Source: Terrabacter sp. Root85 (lineage in GTDB: Bacteria; Actinomycetota; Actinomycetes; Actinomycetales; Dermatophilaceae). From it: 64,000 nucleotides of DNA. The position numbers and the translations under genes were made by a program. Below the pieces are notes generated by a model. It was not told where the DNA came from. It was given only the letters and a program-made list of their open reading frames with translations, and did no database searches. Of this stretch, positions 53,604 through 62,171 are shown piece by piece. Position 1 is the stretch's first letter. Each line of letters begins with the position of its first letter. The stretch lies in contig NZ_LMIW01000001.1 in the NCBI RefSeq assembly GCF_001429185.1, positions 1,205,490 to 1,269,489 on the forward strand. Reading direction: 5' to 3'.

Positions 53604-54623
53604 ATGCGTGGAGTGGTCATGTACGAGCCCGGCGACGTGCGGGTGGAGGAGCGCGCGGATCCACAGATCATCGAGCCGACCGATGCGATCATCCGCCTGA
53701 CGGCGACGTGCATCTGCGGCAGCGACCTGTGGCCCTACCGCGGTGCGGAACCGGTCGACCACCAGGTCATGGGGCACGAGTACGTCGGCGTCGTCGAGCA
53801 GGTCGGCTCGGAGGTGCGCACCGTAAGAGTCGGCGACTTTGTCGTCGGGTCGTTCTGGGCGTCGGACAACACGTGCGAGATCTGCCGGGCCGGCTACCAG
53901 GCGTACTGCGTGCACCGCGTCCTCATGGGCACGATCGGCACCCAGTCCGAGCTGGCGCGGATCCCCCTCGCGGACGGCACGCTCGTGGCGACGCCGGGGC
54001 AGCCGGACGCCGACCTCATCCCGTCGCTCATGGCGGCCTCCGACGTGCTCGGCACCGGGTGGTTCGCCGCGGTCGCCGCCGAGGCGGGCCCGGGCAAGAC
54101 GGTGGCCGTGGTCGGCGACGGCGCGGTGGGGCTGATGGGCGTCCTCGCCGCCCGCGAGCTGGGTGCCGAGCGAATCATCGCCTTCAGCCGGCACGCGGAC
54201 CGTCAGGCGCTCGCGCGCGAGTTCGGTGCGACCGACATCGTCGAGGAGCGCGGCGAGGCCGGGGTGGCGCGGGTCAAGGAACTGACCGACGGGCGCGGGG
54301 CGCACTCGGTCATCGAGGCCGTCGGCACGCAGGAGGCGATGATGCAGGCGATCCACTCGACGCGTGCCGGTGGCCACGTCGGCTTCGTGGGCGTCTCGCA
54401 CGACGTCGCCATCCCCGGCGACGAGCTGTTCATGGCCGGCGTCCACATCCACGGCGGACCGGCGCCGGTGCGGGAGTACCTGCCGCACCTGATCCAGCTG
54501 ATCTGGGACCGGAAGATCAATCCCGGCAAGGTCTTTGACCTCACTCTGCCGCTCTCGGAGGCTGCCGCTGGCTATGCGGCGATGGACGAGCGCCGGGCGA
54601 CCAAGGTGCTGCTGACGCTGTGA
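53604..54623 (+). CDS. Zinc-dependent alcohol dehydrogenase (MDR family)
   Basis: 339 residues. The catalytic zinc site is built from CICGSDLWPY (Cys38-type) and GHEYVGVVE; the structural-zinc loop is reduced to NTCEICRAGYQAYC. The NAD(P)-binding motif is VAVVGDGAVGLMGV. It oxidises or reduces an alcohol/aldehyde pair that cannot be read from sequence. GGAAGGA precedes the ATG. The GTGA overlap with the acetyltransferase gene shows coupling, and the divergent XRE gene suggests regulation. Confidence 0.92.
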   Translation: MRGVVMYEPGDVRVEERADPQIIEPTDAIIRLTATCICGSDLWPYRGAEPVDHQVMGHEYVGVVEQVGSEVRTVRVGDFVVGSFWASDNTCEICRAGYQAYCVHRVLMGTIGTQSELARIPLADGTLVATPGQPDADLIPSLMAASDVLGTGWFAAVAAEAGPGKTVAVVGDGAVGLMGVLAARELGAERIIAFSRHADRQALAREFGATDIVEERGEAGVARVKELTDGRGAHSVIEAVGTQEAMMQAIHSTRAGGHVGFVGVSHDVAIPGDELFMAGVHIHGGPAPVREYLPHLIQLIWDRKINPGKVFDLTLPLSEAAAGYAAMDERRATKVLLTL

Positions 54624-55228
54624 CGACGACGGAGAGAACGCCCTCGGGGCGGATGCAGTTGGAGGACTTCCTCGCGCACGTGCGGGCGCGGCGGGTCATC
54701 GAGGGAGGGTCGGAGGCGCACGCGTTCATGCACGCGGAGTCGCAGGAGGCCATGCGCGTCCTTGCGGAACTGAACGGCGCCTACCGCTCGCCGGACGAGG
54801 TGCGGGCACTGCTGTCCCGGCTGACCGGTCGGGAGGTGGCCGAGTCGGTGACGGTCTTCCCACCGTTCTACTCCGAGTTCGGCAAGAACCTCACCCTCGG
54901 CGAGGGCGTCTTCATCAACATGGGCTGCCGCTTCCAGGACACCGGCGGCATCACCATCGGCGACGGGACACTGATCGGGCACGGCAGCACGCTGACGACG
55001 CTCAACCACTCGATGGACCCGGCCCGGCGCGCCGACATGGAGCCGGCGCCGGTGACGATCGGCCGCAACGTGTGGCTGGGCGCCGGCGTCACGGTCGTGC
55101 CCGGCGTGACGATCGGGGACGGCGCCGTGATCGGGGCGGGCGCGGTCGTGACCAAGGATGTCCCCGCCGACACCGTCGCCGCCGGCGTGCCCGCGAGGGT
55201 CATCCGCCCGACCGGCTTCACCGCCTGA
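54620..55228 (+). CDS. Left-handed beta-helix O-acetyltransferase (Maa/NodL type)
   Basis: 202 residues. A short helical N-terminal domain is followed by hexapeptide repeats: LTLGEGVFINMGCRFQDTGGI, IGDGTLIGHGS, then IGRNVWLGAGVTVVPGVTIGDGAVIGAGAVV. A catalytic His lies in LTTLNHSMDP. Such enzymes acetylate sugars such as maltose or galactosides from acetyl-CoA. GTG 54620 overlaps the dehydrogenase stop. Confidence 0.9.
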   Translation: MTTTERTPSGRMQLEDFLAHVRARRVIEGGSEAHAFMHAESQEAMRVLAELNGAYRSPDEVRALLSRLTGREVAESVTVFPPFYSEFGKNLTLGEGVFINMGCRFQDTGGITIGDGTLIGHGSTLTTLNHSMDPARRADMEPAPVTIGRNVWLGAGVTVVPGVTIGDGAVIGAGAVVTKDVPADTVAAGVPARVIRPTGFTA

Positions 55229-55411
55229 ACCGCGAGCCATCCCGACCTCGTGGAAGGCATCGCGGGACAGCCAGAGGACAGCCGGACAGACAAGCGGACA
55301 GCATTGCATCCGGTTCGCAGCACCCTCCCTTTCCGGGCATTTCGTCGCTACTTTGTGAAAGCCCCTCACCCTCAAGGGACATCGCCGGTTCCGGGGGCAG
55401 GAAGGACTCAC

Positions 55412-57319
55412 ATGAAAGCCAGGATCCTTGCCCTCGCCAGCTCGCTCGCCGTGGCAGCACCGTTGGCCATGGGGACTGTCGGGGAGGCCAACGCCGCACC
55501 GCCCAGCGTCACCGAAACCCCGCCCGTCACTCTGGTCGACGGGATGACCTCGCCGAGGTACGACTACACGACTGCCATCCGCGAGACCGTCTGGGTCGAC
55601 ACGCCCGACCTGGACGGGGACGGCAAGGCGGAGCGCATCGCGACCGACATCATCCGGCCGCGCGAGCTCGACGGCACCGCGCGGGTGCCGGTCATCATGG
55701 ACGCCAGCCCCTACTACCTGAGCCTCGGCCGCGGCAACGACGGCGAGTTCAAGGAGTATGCGGCTGACGGCAGCCCGACGAAGTTCCCGCTCTACTACGA
55801 CAATTACTTCGTGCCACGCGGCTACGCGTTCGTCGCCGTCGACATGGCCGGCACGGCCCGCTCGACCGGGTGCACCGACGAGGGTGGCCGCTCCGACGTC
55901 GAGTCCGCCAAGGCGGTCGTCGAGTGGCTCAACGGGAAGGGCAGCGCCCACGACTCGAGCGGCGCCCTCGTCCAGGCGACCTGGAGCAACGGCAGCACCG
56001 GGATGATCGGCAAGTCCTACGACGGGACGCTCGCCAACGGCGTCGCCTCCACCGGCGTCGACGGGCTCAAGACGATCGTGCCGATCAGCGCCATCAGCTC
56101 GTGGTACGACTACAACCGCTGGCAGGGCGCCGTGAAGTCGCGCCACTACGCGAGCAGCCTCTCGCGCACCATCGCCCAGCGCCGCACCATCCCGACGGAC
56201 TGCTCGGCGCGGCTGGCCTACATGGACGCCAACGACGCCGACTCCACTGGCGCCTACACGGACTTCTGGGCCGAGCGGGACTACCGCGACGGCACCTTCT
56301 ACGACGCGTCCAAGGTCAAGGCGAGCGTCTTCATCGTCCACGGGCTCCAGGACACCAACGTGAAGACCATGAATGCCTCCAAGTGGTGGGAGGCCTTGGG
56401 GCAGAGCGGAGTCGAGCGCAAGATGTGGCTCAGCCGCCTCGGCCACGTCGACCCGTTCGACCACGACCGGCATGAGTGGGTCACCACCCTCAACCGGTGG
56501 TTCGACCACGAGCTCATGGGGATCGACAACGGGATCGACCGTGAGCCGGCCGTCCGCGTCGAGACCGCCCCGGACCAGTGGGAGACCTCGAAGACGTGGC
56601 CGATCCAGTCCGCGCGCACGATGTCGCTCAACCCACGCGAGGACGGCACGCTGGCCCTCGGCAGGCAGGACCCGGGCACCGCCTCCTACGTCAACAACTC
56701 CCGCCTGTCGGAGACCAATGCCGTCTCGCTGACTGCCAACCCGAACCGGTTGCAGTTCCTCACCGGAGCGGTGACGAAGGACGTCCGCATCTCGGGCACG
56801 CCGACGGTCGACCTGACGGTGACCCACTCGGCTCCGGTCGGGCAGGTGTCGGTCATGCTCGTCGACTACGGCGCCATGGACCGGGTCAGCACCTCCGGTG
56901 ACGGGGCTCAGACACTGACCACGGAGACTTGCTGGGGAGGGTCCATCGCCACGGACGACGCCTGCTACAAGGACGTCACGCGTCGCCTGCAGACCACCCA
57001 GCTGCAGGTGCTGGCCCGCGGTTGGGCCCGTCTCGACGGCGCCGGCAGGCACCAGGTCACCGTCGAGCTGGCCGCCAACGACATCGTCGTCCCGGCCGGA
57101 CACCAGCTGGGACTCGTCGTCAGCGGGGCGAGCAACGGCGTGATCGCCGTCGACACCAGCGCAGGGACGTATGCCGTCGACCTGCGCTCCACGCGGCTGA
57201 ACCTGCCGGTCTCAGGCTCGATGAGCGGCTTCGCACCCGGGCGCCTGACCGCCAAGGACACCGACAACCTGGCGAAGGGCACCCTGCCCGACTTGGACGA
57301 GACCCTCTGGCCCCGTTGA
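55412..57319 (+). CDS. Secreted X-Pro dipeptidyl-peptidase / CocE-NonD family hydrolase
   Basis: 635 residues. The signal peptide is about residues 1-28 (VGEANAA cleavage). The alpha/beta-hydrolase domain has VPVIMDASPYY, FVAVDMAGTARSTG, the nucleophile elbow MIGKSYDGTLA (Ser), FIVHGLQDTNVK (Asp) and RLGHVDPFDH (His). The C-terminal beta-sandwich (about 370-610) is the PF08530 jelly-roll. It removes Xaa-Pro dipeptides or hydrolyses esters outside the cell. GAAGGA precedes the ATG. A terminator follows. Confidence 0.92.
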   Translation: MKARILALASSLAVAAPLAMGTVGEANAAPPSVTETPPVTLVDGMTSPRYDYTTAIRETVWVDTPDLDGDGKAERIATDIIRPRELDGTARVPVIMDASPYYLSLGRGNDGEFKEYAADGSPTKFPLYYDNYFVPRGYAFVAVDMAGTARSTGCTDEGGRSDVESAKAVVEWLNGKGSAHDSSGALVQATWSNGSTGMIGKSYDGTLANGVASTGVDGLKTIVPISAISSWYDYNRWQGAVKSRHYASSLSRTIAQRRTIPTDCSARLAYMDANDADSTGAYTDFWAERDYRDGTFYDASKVKASVFIVHGLQDTNVKTMNASKWWEALGQSGVERKMWLSRLGHVDPFDHDRHEWVTTLNRWFDHELMGIDNGIDREPAVRVETAPDQWETSKTWPIQSARTMSLNPREDGTLALGRQDPGTASYVNNSRLSETNAVSLTANPNRLQFLTGAVTKDVRISGTPTVDLTVTHSAPVGQVSVMLVDYGAMDRVSTSGDGAQTLTTETCWGGSIATDDACYKDVTRRLQTTQLQVLARGWARLDGAGRHQVTVELAANDIVVPAGHQLGLVVSGASNGVIAVDTSAGTYAVDLRSTRLNLPVSGSMSGFAPGRLTAKDTDNLAKGTLPDLDETLWPR

Positions 57320-57369
57320 GCCATTACGCACGCGCGGTCGCTAGTCCTTAGCGGCACCTGCCAGTACAA

Positions 57370-57406
57370 GCGGCCCCCACCTCTGAACACAGGGAGTGGG
57401 GGCCGC
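57370..57406 (+). terminator. Terminator hairpin after the X-Pro peptidase gene
   Basis: A perfect 11-bp stem GCGGCCCCCAC/GTGGGGGCCGC (57370-57380 with 57396-57406) encloses a 15-base loop, 51 bp after the stop codon. It marks the right end of the ordinary chromosome before the defence island. Confidence 0.85.
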
Positions 57407-58094
57407 GTCTCGACCCGGGTGAGGAGTGCGCCCGGGGCGTGCAGGCATGAAATGCGCGACGCAACGCGATCGCTCGTCGTGTGCGGTGCGCCCAAACGCG
57501 GCGAAGTGACGCAGGTCCGGACTGGCCGCTGACGCGGCTGTCCCGATGGTTGCTGCTGACCATCAGAGCTCGTTCCGATCGTCGGCGCGGGCTAGAGATT
57601 GTCGTTGATCAGTTACCGTCGCAACATAAGAACGCAGCAAGGGCGAGGGCCAGTCGCGAGGAGGAGATTGCCTTCCTCATCCTGGAGCAAGTCCCTGGGT
57701 AAGCATTTGCCTCGCGGATGCTGGAGCGGGGGCCCGTGACGCGGTCGCTACAGGGACGCCCGACCCACGGACAAGGGAATCTCCGCCGTGGTCAGCCGGT
57801 TCGACGCCCTTCTGCGATTCGATTCGCCAGCCTCCGCCTCGGACGACAACTCGGCACCGAAGTCGTTCCGGTCCTTTCCCGCCGCGAGCTCGCAGACCCA
57901 TCCGCACGCGCGTGACTCGACCCACAGCTAGGCAGTCGGAGTCGCACACCAAGATGTGTTGCCCAGTGAGGTTGTCGAGCCCGGTGACGAATGCAACCTT
58001 GCCAATCGCTGAAGGGATGGCACTCGCCCTGCGTACCCTCGCTCTCCGGGCAACGGCACTGTGGAGGTGCGGCTACTGGGAGGGGTAGAACTGC
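57407..58094. other. Gene-poor junction before the defence island
   Basis: About 690 bases without a supportable gene. Short open frames on both strands lack ribosome-binding sites and family features. Composition becomes less GC-rich (for example 57590-57680 and 57930-58010). No integrase, transposase end or clear direct repeat is visible. It looks like an insertion junction with decayed sequence. Confidence 0.5.
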
Positions 58095-58979
58095 CTACTC
58101 GACGGGATCTACAAGCTCGATGTCGTAATTGATGCCCGTCATCTGCAGCATCTCTCGCAGCCCGAGCAACCGAGCCTCGACGTTGACCCCGCCTTGTTGG
58201 TCAGTAACCTTGAGGGTTGGCTGTGAGGGGTTTCGTGGGTTGCCCCCGACTCCGAGCATCGTGAAACCGAAGTTCTTGACCTCGCTATACGCGTTCATTG
58301 CCGTTGCAGCGGCGGTAGCGAGCGATGCTGCCCTGGTCTTGAACGTGGCATTGGTCCGCTCGGCGTTTGTTGTCTCCGCAGCCGCTTGGGCAGTCGATGC
58401 TGCCTGACGCTGCAGGGAACGCACGATGTCCAGCACCTCGGCCATGATTTCGTCCGGTGACCGACGTGGCGCTGGATGGCCCGGGTGGCTGTTCTCGATC
58501 TCGCGGAAGGGCATCTCGAAGTCGTCCCACCACTTGTGAAAGACGGTCTTGAGCGTCTCCGAAGGCTGTTGCCGGTTCGGTTCGCACGTGGCGTTGAGCG
58601 CTTTCACGAGCTTATACATGTCGTCTTGGTCCGGCAACGTTGTCTGGAACCGTCCGAGCGGGGGCGGAAGGTCGCGCTTGCCTTTGAAGCCAATGAGCAG
58701 AGGGGCGACCAACGTCGGCTCATTGTCGACTTGCTTGCTCAGCGCTCCCGCCTCGAACAGGAGCCAAGGCTTCTCCTGGTTGCCGGGAGTGACGCAAACG
58801 ATGCCGAAGTCTGACTGGTTCAGTTCCTCGATGATGGCCTGGCTCCAGTTGCCGCCCTTGCTGATGTCCTCGCCGCTGACAAACGGGTCGAAGTCCTGGT
58901 TGATCAGGGGCAGCCATCTCCGCAGTAATTCGGCCGTCTTGCGGCTCCGCGTCCCCGACCAGCTGATGAAGATCTTCAT
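58095..58979 (-). CDS. TIR-domain protein, probable defence NADase
   Basis: 294 residues. Residues 1 to about 135 are a TIR domain: MKIFISWSGTRSRKTAELLR, then VTPGNQEKPWLLFEAGALSK where Glu76 is in the position of the catalytic glutamate of NAD-cleaving TIRs. Residues about 165-235 are Ala/Thr-rich and helical (AASTAQAAAETTNAE...), and the final 55 residues (LKVTDQQGGVNVEARLLGLREML) have no recognised fold. Known defence TIRs deplete NAD+ or make signalling cyclic ADP-ribose; no Thoeris ThsA is near. GGGAGAGG precedes the ATG. Base composition is lower in GC than genes to the left. Confidence 0.85.
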   Translation of the reverse strand: MKIFISWSGTRSRKTAELLRRWLPLINQDFDPFVSGEDISKGGNWSQAIIEELNQSDFGIVCVTPGNQEKPWLLFEAGALSKQVDNEPTLVAPLLIGFKGKRDLPPPLGRFQTTLPDQDDMYKLVKALNATCEPNRQQPSETLKTVFHKWWDDFEMPFREIENSHPGHPAPRRSPDEIMAEVLDIVRSLQRQAASTAQAAAETTNAERTNATFKTRAASLATAAATAMNAYSEVKNFGFTMLGVGGNPRNPSQPTLKVTDQQGGVNVEARLLGLREMLQMTGINYDIELVDPVE

Positions 58980-59062
58980 CGTGCCTCTCCCTGTAGTGAC
59001 TCAGCCTGACGCTACCAAGCAGGCTGTCGCCAGAGCGCCCACACGGCCGGACGACCTGACCG

Positions 59063-59239
59063 TTGGGAGGCTCTAGCGTCGGAAGGGCCGCACTCCTGGG
59101 CGTGGCTCTGGGCGTTGCCATTGGGATCACGGAGCAGACGTGGCGAATCGCTCTAGGAGCCTTTGCCGCGATTGCACTCTTTGGCACCGGACTTATGTAT
59201 GACCTCGGTCCGGCGGTCCCAATGCCCTGTCGGTCATGA
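59063..59239 (+). CDS. Possible small membrane protein (low support)
   Basis: A 58-codon frame with a TTG or later GTG start, containing one hydrophobic segment of about 25 residues (ALGAFAAIALFGTGLMYDLG) preceded by another (AALLGVALGVAIGI). It ends in TGA overlapping the ATG of the next small frame (ATGA at 59236-59239). The overlap and hydrophobicity suggest a real pair, but starts are weak and no family is recognised. Confidence 0.3.
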   Translation: MGGSSVGRAALLGVALGVAIGITEQTWRIALGAFAAIALFGTGLMYDLGPAVPMPCRS

Positions 59240-59520
59240 CGATCATTTTCGCGTCGTTCGCATGCCTCCTGGTGGGCGTCCCTTCTGCTTTCCTCGCCTA
59301 TAAGCACACTCGTCTGGGGGGAGAGGCACACCGGCAGGCGTCGCGAGTGACTGCGGGGCGCAAGTCGTGGGCGTCATCCTTGCCGCAAGAGGTTCTCCCC
59401 CAAGAGCCTTGCTCCTCAGCCAAGGAGCAAGGCGCCAACTCCACCTTCGCACCGCGAAGGGTAGGCCCTCGGTCGCAAGGCAGGGCCTGGCCAACGTCCG
59501 CTTCTCGGCAGCGCCGGTAA
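59236..59520 (+). CDS. Possible small membrane protein (low support)
   Basis: 94 codons. The first 30 residues (MTIIFASFACLLVGVPSAFLAYKHTRLGGEAHRQ) look like one transmembrane helix and a cytoplasmic turn. The remainder is Arg/Ser/Pro-rich and crosses a hairpin at 59406-59433, so the true product may be shorter or decayed. No family recognised. Confidence 0.3.
   Translation: MTIIFASFACLLVGVPSAFLAYKHTRLGGEAHRQASRVTAGRKSWASSLPQEVLPQEPCSSAKEQGANSTFAPRRVGPRSQGRAWPTSASRQRR
59406..59433. terminator. Hairpin, possible terminator
   Basis: GCCTTGCTCCT (59406-59416) pairs perfectly with AGGAGCAAGGC (59423-59433) around a 6-base loop. It lies between the small plus-strand frames and the minus-strand zinc-ribbon gene and could terminate either. 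Confidence 0.55.
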
Positions 59521-59579
59521 ATAACGACCGCGGGAGAGGCCAGCTCGCGGCGGTGTGACGCGCCGCCGACGGCCCGAGC

Positions 59580-59846
59580 TCAGGACCTCCGCTTCGGTCC
59601 ATCGCCCCCATCGTCATCGATGGTCATCGTTGCTTCGTCCGATTGCCGACCTGTGCCGAACGTCGTATTGCATAGGACGCAGGTGAACCTGCCCACTCCG
59701 TCCGACGGATGCGGCCCATAGTGCTCGCAGACGGGGCACTCGGCGTTGAGGACTCGTATCTCGAAGGCCACGCATGGAGCGAACGCAACGGCGACGCCGC
59801 CGTGGGCGGGATCGGGCGCGGTTAACACGCGGCGAAAGGGACGCAC
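59580..59846 (-). CDS. Small zinc-ribbon protein
   Basis: Up to 88 residues. Two CxxC knuckles (CPVCEHYGPHPSDGVGRFTCVLC) with about 15 residues between form a zinc ribbon, followed by an acidic tail (DDDGGDGPKRRS). The first 25 residues are less convincing, and an internal GTG (near VAFEIRVLNAECPVC) may be the true start. The role is unknown; location between TIR and Qat genes suggests an island passenger or accessory. Confidence 0.5.
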   Translation of the reverse strand: MRPFRRVLTAPDPAHGGVAVAFAPCVAFEIRVLNAECPVCEHYGPHPSDGVGRFTCVLCNTTFGTGRQSDEATMTIDDDGGDGPKRRS

Positions 59847-59912
59847 TGTGCAGCGTGTTGAATGCCGGACCCCAAGAAGTGCAATGATCGGGTCGGAGTC
59901 GGACCCAGAGGG

Positions 59913-60089
59913 CTATGGAGATTGTAGAAAGTGCCGATGGCCCCGCGACCGGTTCCCGAGCTGGTCGGGAAGCAGCCCGCCTACGAGCTCGGTGAGCAAG
60001 GCCATCTCCTGCTCCGACACCCCCGCCTCCCTCTGACCCGGACGGATCGGCCCCAGAATCGGGGACGGCTGTTCGATGATCGGGTCAGC
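59913..60089 (-). pseudogene. Coding-like fragment without a start codon
   Basis: On the minus strand a frame of about 57 codons, ending at a TAG near 59914, reads IEQPSPILGPIRP and then REAGVSEQEMALLTELVGGL, which has protein-like composition. There is no plausible start or ribosome-binding site, and the frame opens directly after a TGA. It may be the 3' remnant of a gene displaced by the qat operon. No family can be named. Confidence 0.3.
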
Positions 60090-60094
60090 CGCTG

Positions 60095-60907
60095 TCAGTT
60101 CTGATGATCATTTCGACTTCCATCGCTGACAGGAGGCAGCAGAGGCTCAGTCTCGACGGGGTAGAGCAGGGCGGCTTGCTGGGCGTTCAGCCGGTCGAGG
60201 GCGCCGGTCACACTCAGGATGCGGCGAAGGTTGTCGTGGATGAGGGCTCTGGGCTGGGAACCGGGGTGGCTTGCCGCGATTAGTTCCTCGGCCTTCGTCG
60301 TATCGCCGGGAAGGCGTGCGCCGATCTTGCGTCGCGAGCTGGGAAAGTCGGTCTCAGTGAGCAGCCGGTCGGCGGGGATTGCGCTCACTGTCTCGGGCGG
60401 CATCGCTCCGTTGACGGAGAAGTAGCAGCCGAGGTCGAGTGCGCGGCGCAGGTCGGTGGGACCACCGGTGAACCAATGAAGGATCGCACCGGGGTGCGGC
60501 CTGCGTTCGAGCGCCTCAAGGAGTTCGGAGGTTCGACCCGTACTGTGCAGGGAGATGAGCACCGGTGCGTCGTGGCATTCGTCAAGGACGGAGTCGAGGA
60601 TGGTCCGTTGCTGCTCACGTGGCCCACGACGGTCGAGCCCGACTTCTCCGACTACGGCGAAGTATTCGAGGGCTTTGCGGAAGGCCTCGGGTCGGTAGGC
60701 GTCACGTGACTCCGCTACTGCAGGGTGCGTGCCAACGCCCCACAGGACATTCGTGTCGACGCGCCGAACGACTTGGCGTGCCTCGTCGAGACTTCTGGTC
60801 ATGCCGAAGACGAAGGCGTTGCCGAGGTCATGCACCTGCTGGCGGGTCACGCTCGGGGCGATGTGTGCGTGTGCGTCGATGCGGGGTCGTTCAGTCCTGG
60901 GGAGCAT
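60095..60907 (-). CDS. qatD: QatD: TatD-like metal-dependent DNase
   Basis: 270 residues from ATG 60907. The TatD-type hydrolase ligands are in order: His13 and His15 (DAHAHI), Glu88 (GEVGLD), His121 (ISLHST), His144 (ILHWFTG) and Asp187 (TETDFP). In the Qat anti-phage system QatD is the TatD-like component, proposed to act on nucleic acid. It overlaps the QatC stop by 17 bp and is the last gene of the operon. The frame is open to 61300, but that is antisense to qatC. Confidence 0.9.
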   Translation of the reverse strand: MLPRTERPRIDAHAHIAPSVTRQQVHDLGNAFVFGMTRSLDEARQVVRRVDTNVLWGVGTHPAVAESRDAYRPEAFRKALEYFAVVGEVGLDRRGPREQQRTILDSVLDECHDAPVLISLHSTGRTSELLEALERRPHPGAILHWFTGGPTDLRRALDLGCYFSVNGAMPPETVSAIPADRLLTETDFPSSRRKIGARLPGDTTKAEELIAASHPGSQPRALIHDNLRRILSVTGALDRLNAQQAALLYPVETEPLLPPVSDGSRNDHQN

Positions 60908-62171
60908 CAAAGAGTTCCTTGCGTCCACGTCGGGCGACGTCGAGATACGCCTCCACGTTGGCACCTTCCGGCCATGGGGCGCCGCTGATGAGGTCACGTG
61001 AGGCGATGGGGTGCTTTTGGGCATATTCAATGGCCCAGAGGTCGCCGTGGCGGTTGTATCGGAGTTTCGCGAGGCTGTCACCGGTGAGGCGCTGGCTGGC
61101 GTATGTGGTGGGGTCTGCGAGTTGGGCGGCCACGTACGCTCCGCGGCGAACGAGGCACGCAACACAGAGCCCACAGTTGAGGTTTGGGTCTCCCCCCTTG
61201 TATCGGCCACTGTCCAGCTTCGCGCAGGACAGGGACTCTCCGGTGAGATGCAGGAATGAGGTAAAACCGCTTGTTTGCGCCGCAGCCGCAGCCTGCTCAA
61301 GCATCTGGCCCTTCGTGACCATCTCGTACGGATTGCGGACTACGACGTCGAGCCCGAGGCCGCTGAGTACGCGATTGAGCATGTAAAAGGTGAAGGGATG
61401 CGTGGAGCGGGTAGTGAGCGCTCCGCTGCGTGCCGGGGTGAGAGGGTAGTTGACGCTAGTTGATCCGTTCTCGGGGACGATCACTTCGCTCGCGTGGCGG
61501 GCGCTTGCGGCTGCAATCCCCATGGACATGAACAGAAGGGAGCGGCTGCGAGTGGATCGCTCCTTTTTGCGAGTTGTGACTCCGAGGTCGTCTCGTTGCC
61601 ATTCGAAGGCATTGTTCGCGCTCGCAAGCGTCTTGCGGATCTGTTCCTGTGCGTGACGTACGGCGCGCGCGGCATCGCGGTGCCCAATGTGGAGTGTGTT
61701 TGCAGCATCGTCCAGGCTGATGACTGCGCCACAGAGGGAGTCGAGCCCGCCCGAGAGCAGCATGACCCGCTCGATGTCTGCGAGTCCCTTCATCTGGCCG
61801 ATCGCGAGCGCGGCGGCCGGGATAAGATCAAGAGTCCAGATGTCTCCGGTGAGCCATGCCAGTAAGTCGACGACATCGTCTTGCACCTCCTTTGTCCACG
61901 CGTCAGGGTTCTCGACATGGACGGAGATCACCAAGTCGCGAACGTGATCCGCGGGGCGTGCCTTGGTGAGGTCTGCGGAGTAGGCGGCGACAGCCACTCG
62001 AAGGACGTCGAGAGCCTGTGGGGCGGCCGACCCGTATTGGTAAGCGTTCCACGAGAGTGTGCTGGCGATTCCGTCGGACTGGTCGTTCGCTGGCCAGATC
62101 ACGGCTCTGCCGTGAGTTCGGAGGGCAGCCCCCGCGGGAGCCAGTTCCAGGTGGCTCGAGGGTCTGTTCAT
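60891..62171 (-). CDS. qatC: QatC: QueC-like ATP-dependent enzyme of the Qat system
   Basis: 426 residues. The PP-loop ATP-binding motif SGGLDS is at 140-145 (VMLLSGGLDSLCGAV). A QueC-type zinc site is formed by Cys316, Cys333, Cys336 and Cys339 (CAKLDSGRYKGGDPN...CGLCVAC). QueC makes 7-cyano-7-deazaguanine; QatC proteins are longer, with an extra N-terminal region of about 130 residues as seen here, and their reaction in defence is not settled. Coupled to qatB by a 4-bp overlap and to qatD by 17 bp. Confidence 0.92.
   Translation of the reverse strand: MNRPSSHLELAPAGAALRTHGRAVIWPANDQSDGIASTLSWNAYQYGSAAPQALDVLRVAVAAYSADLTKARPADHVRDLVISVHVENPDAWTKEVQDDVVDLLAWLTGDIWTLDLIPAAALAIGQMKGLADIERVMLLSGGLDSLCGAVISLDDAANTLHIGHRDAARAVRHAQEQIRKTLASANNAFEWQRDDLGVTTRKKERSTRSRSLLFMSMGIAAASARHASEVIVPENGSTSVNYPLTPARSGALTTRSTHPFTFYMLNRVLSGLGLDVVVRNPYEMVTKGQMLEQAAAAAQTSGFTSFLHLTGESLSCAKLDSGRYKGGDPNLNCGLCVACLVRRGAYVAAQLADPTTYASQRLTGDSLAKLRYNRHGDLWAIEYAQKHPIASRDLISGAPWPEGANVEAYLDVARRGRKELFDAPQD

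Noticed and set aside
54572-57103. 843-residue minus-strand frame
   Set aside because: Antisense to the acetyltransferase and X-Pro peptidase genes; no domain seen.
58095-60094. Thoeris system
   Set aside because: A TIR protein is present but no ThsA-like SIR2/SLOG or other known effector gene adjoins it.
60891-62171. QueC of queuosine biosynthesis
   Set aside because: The SGGLDS and zinc motifs fit, but the extra N-terminal region, QatB/KAP/TatD neighbours and lack of queD/queE indicate QatC.
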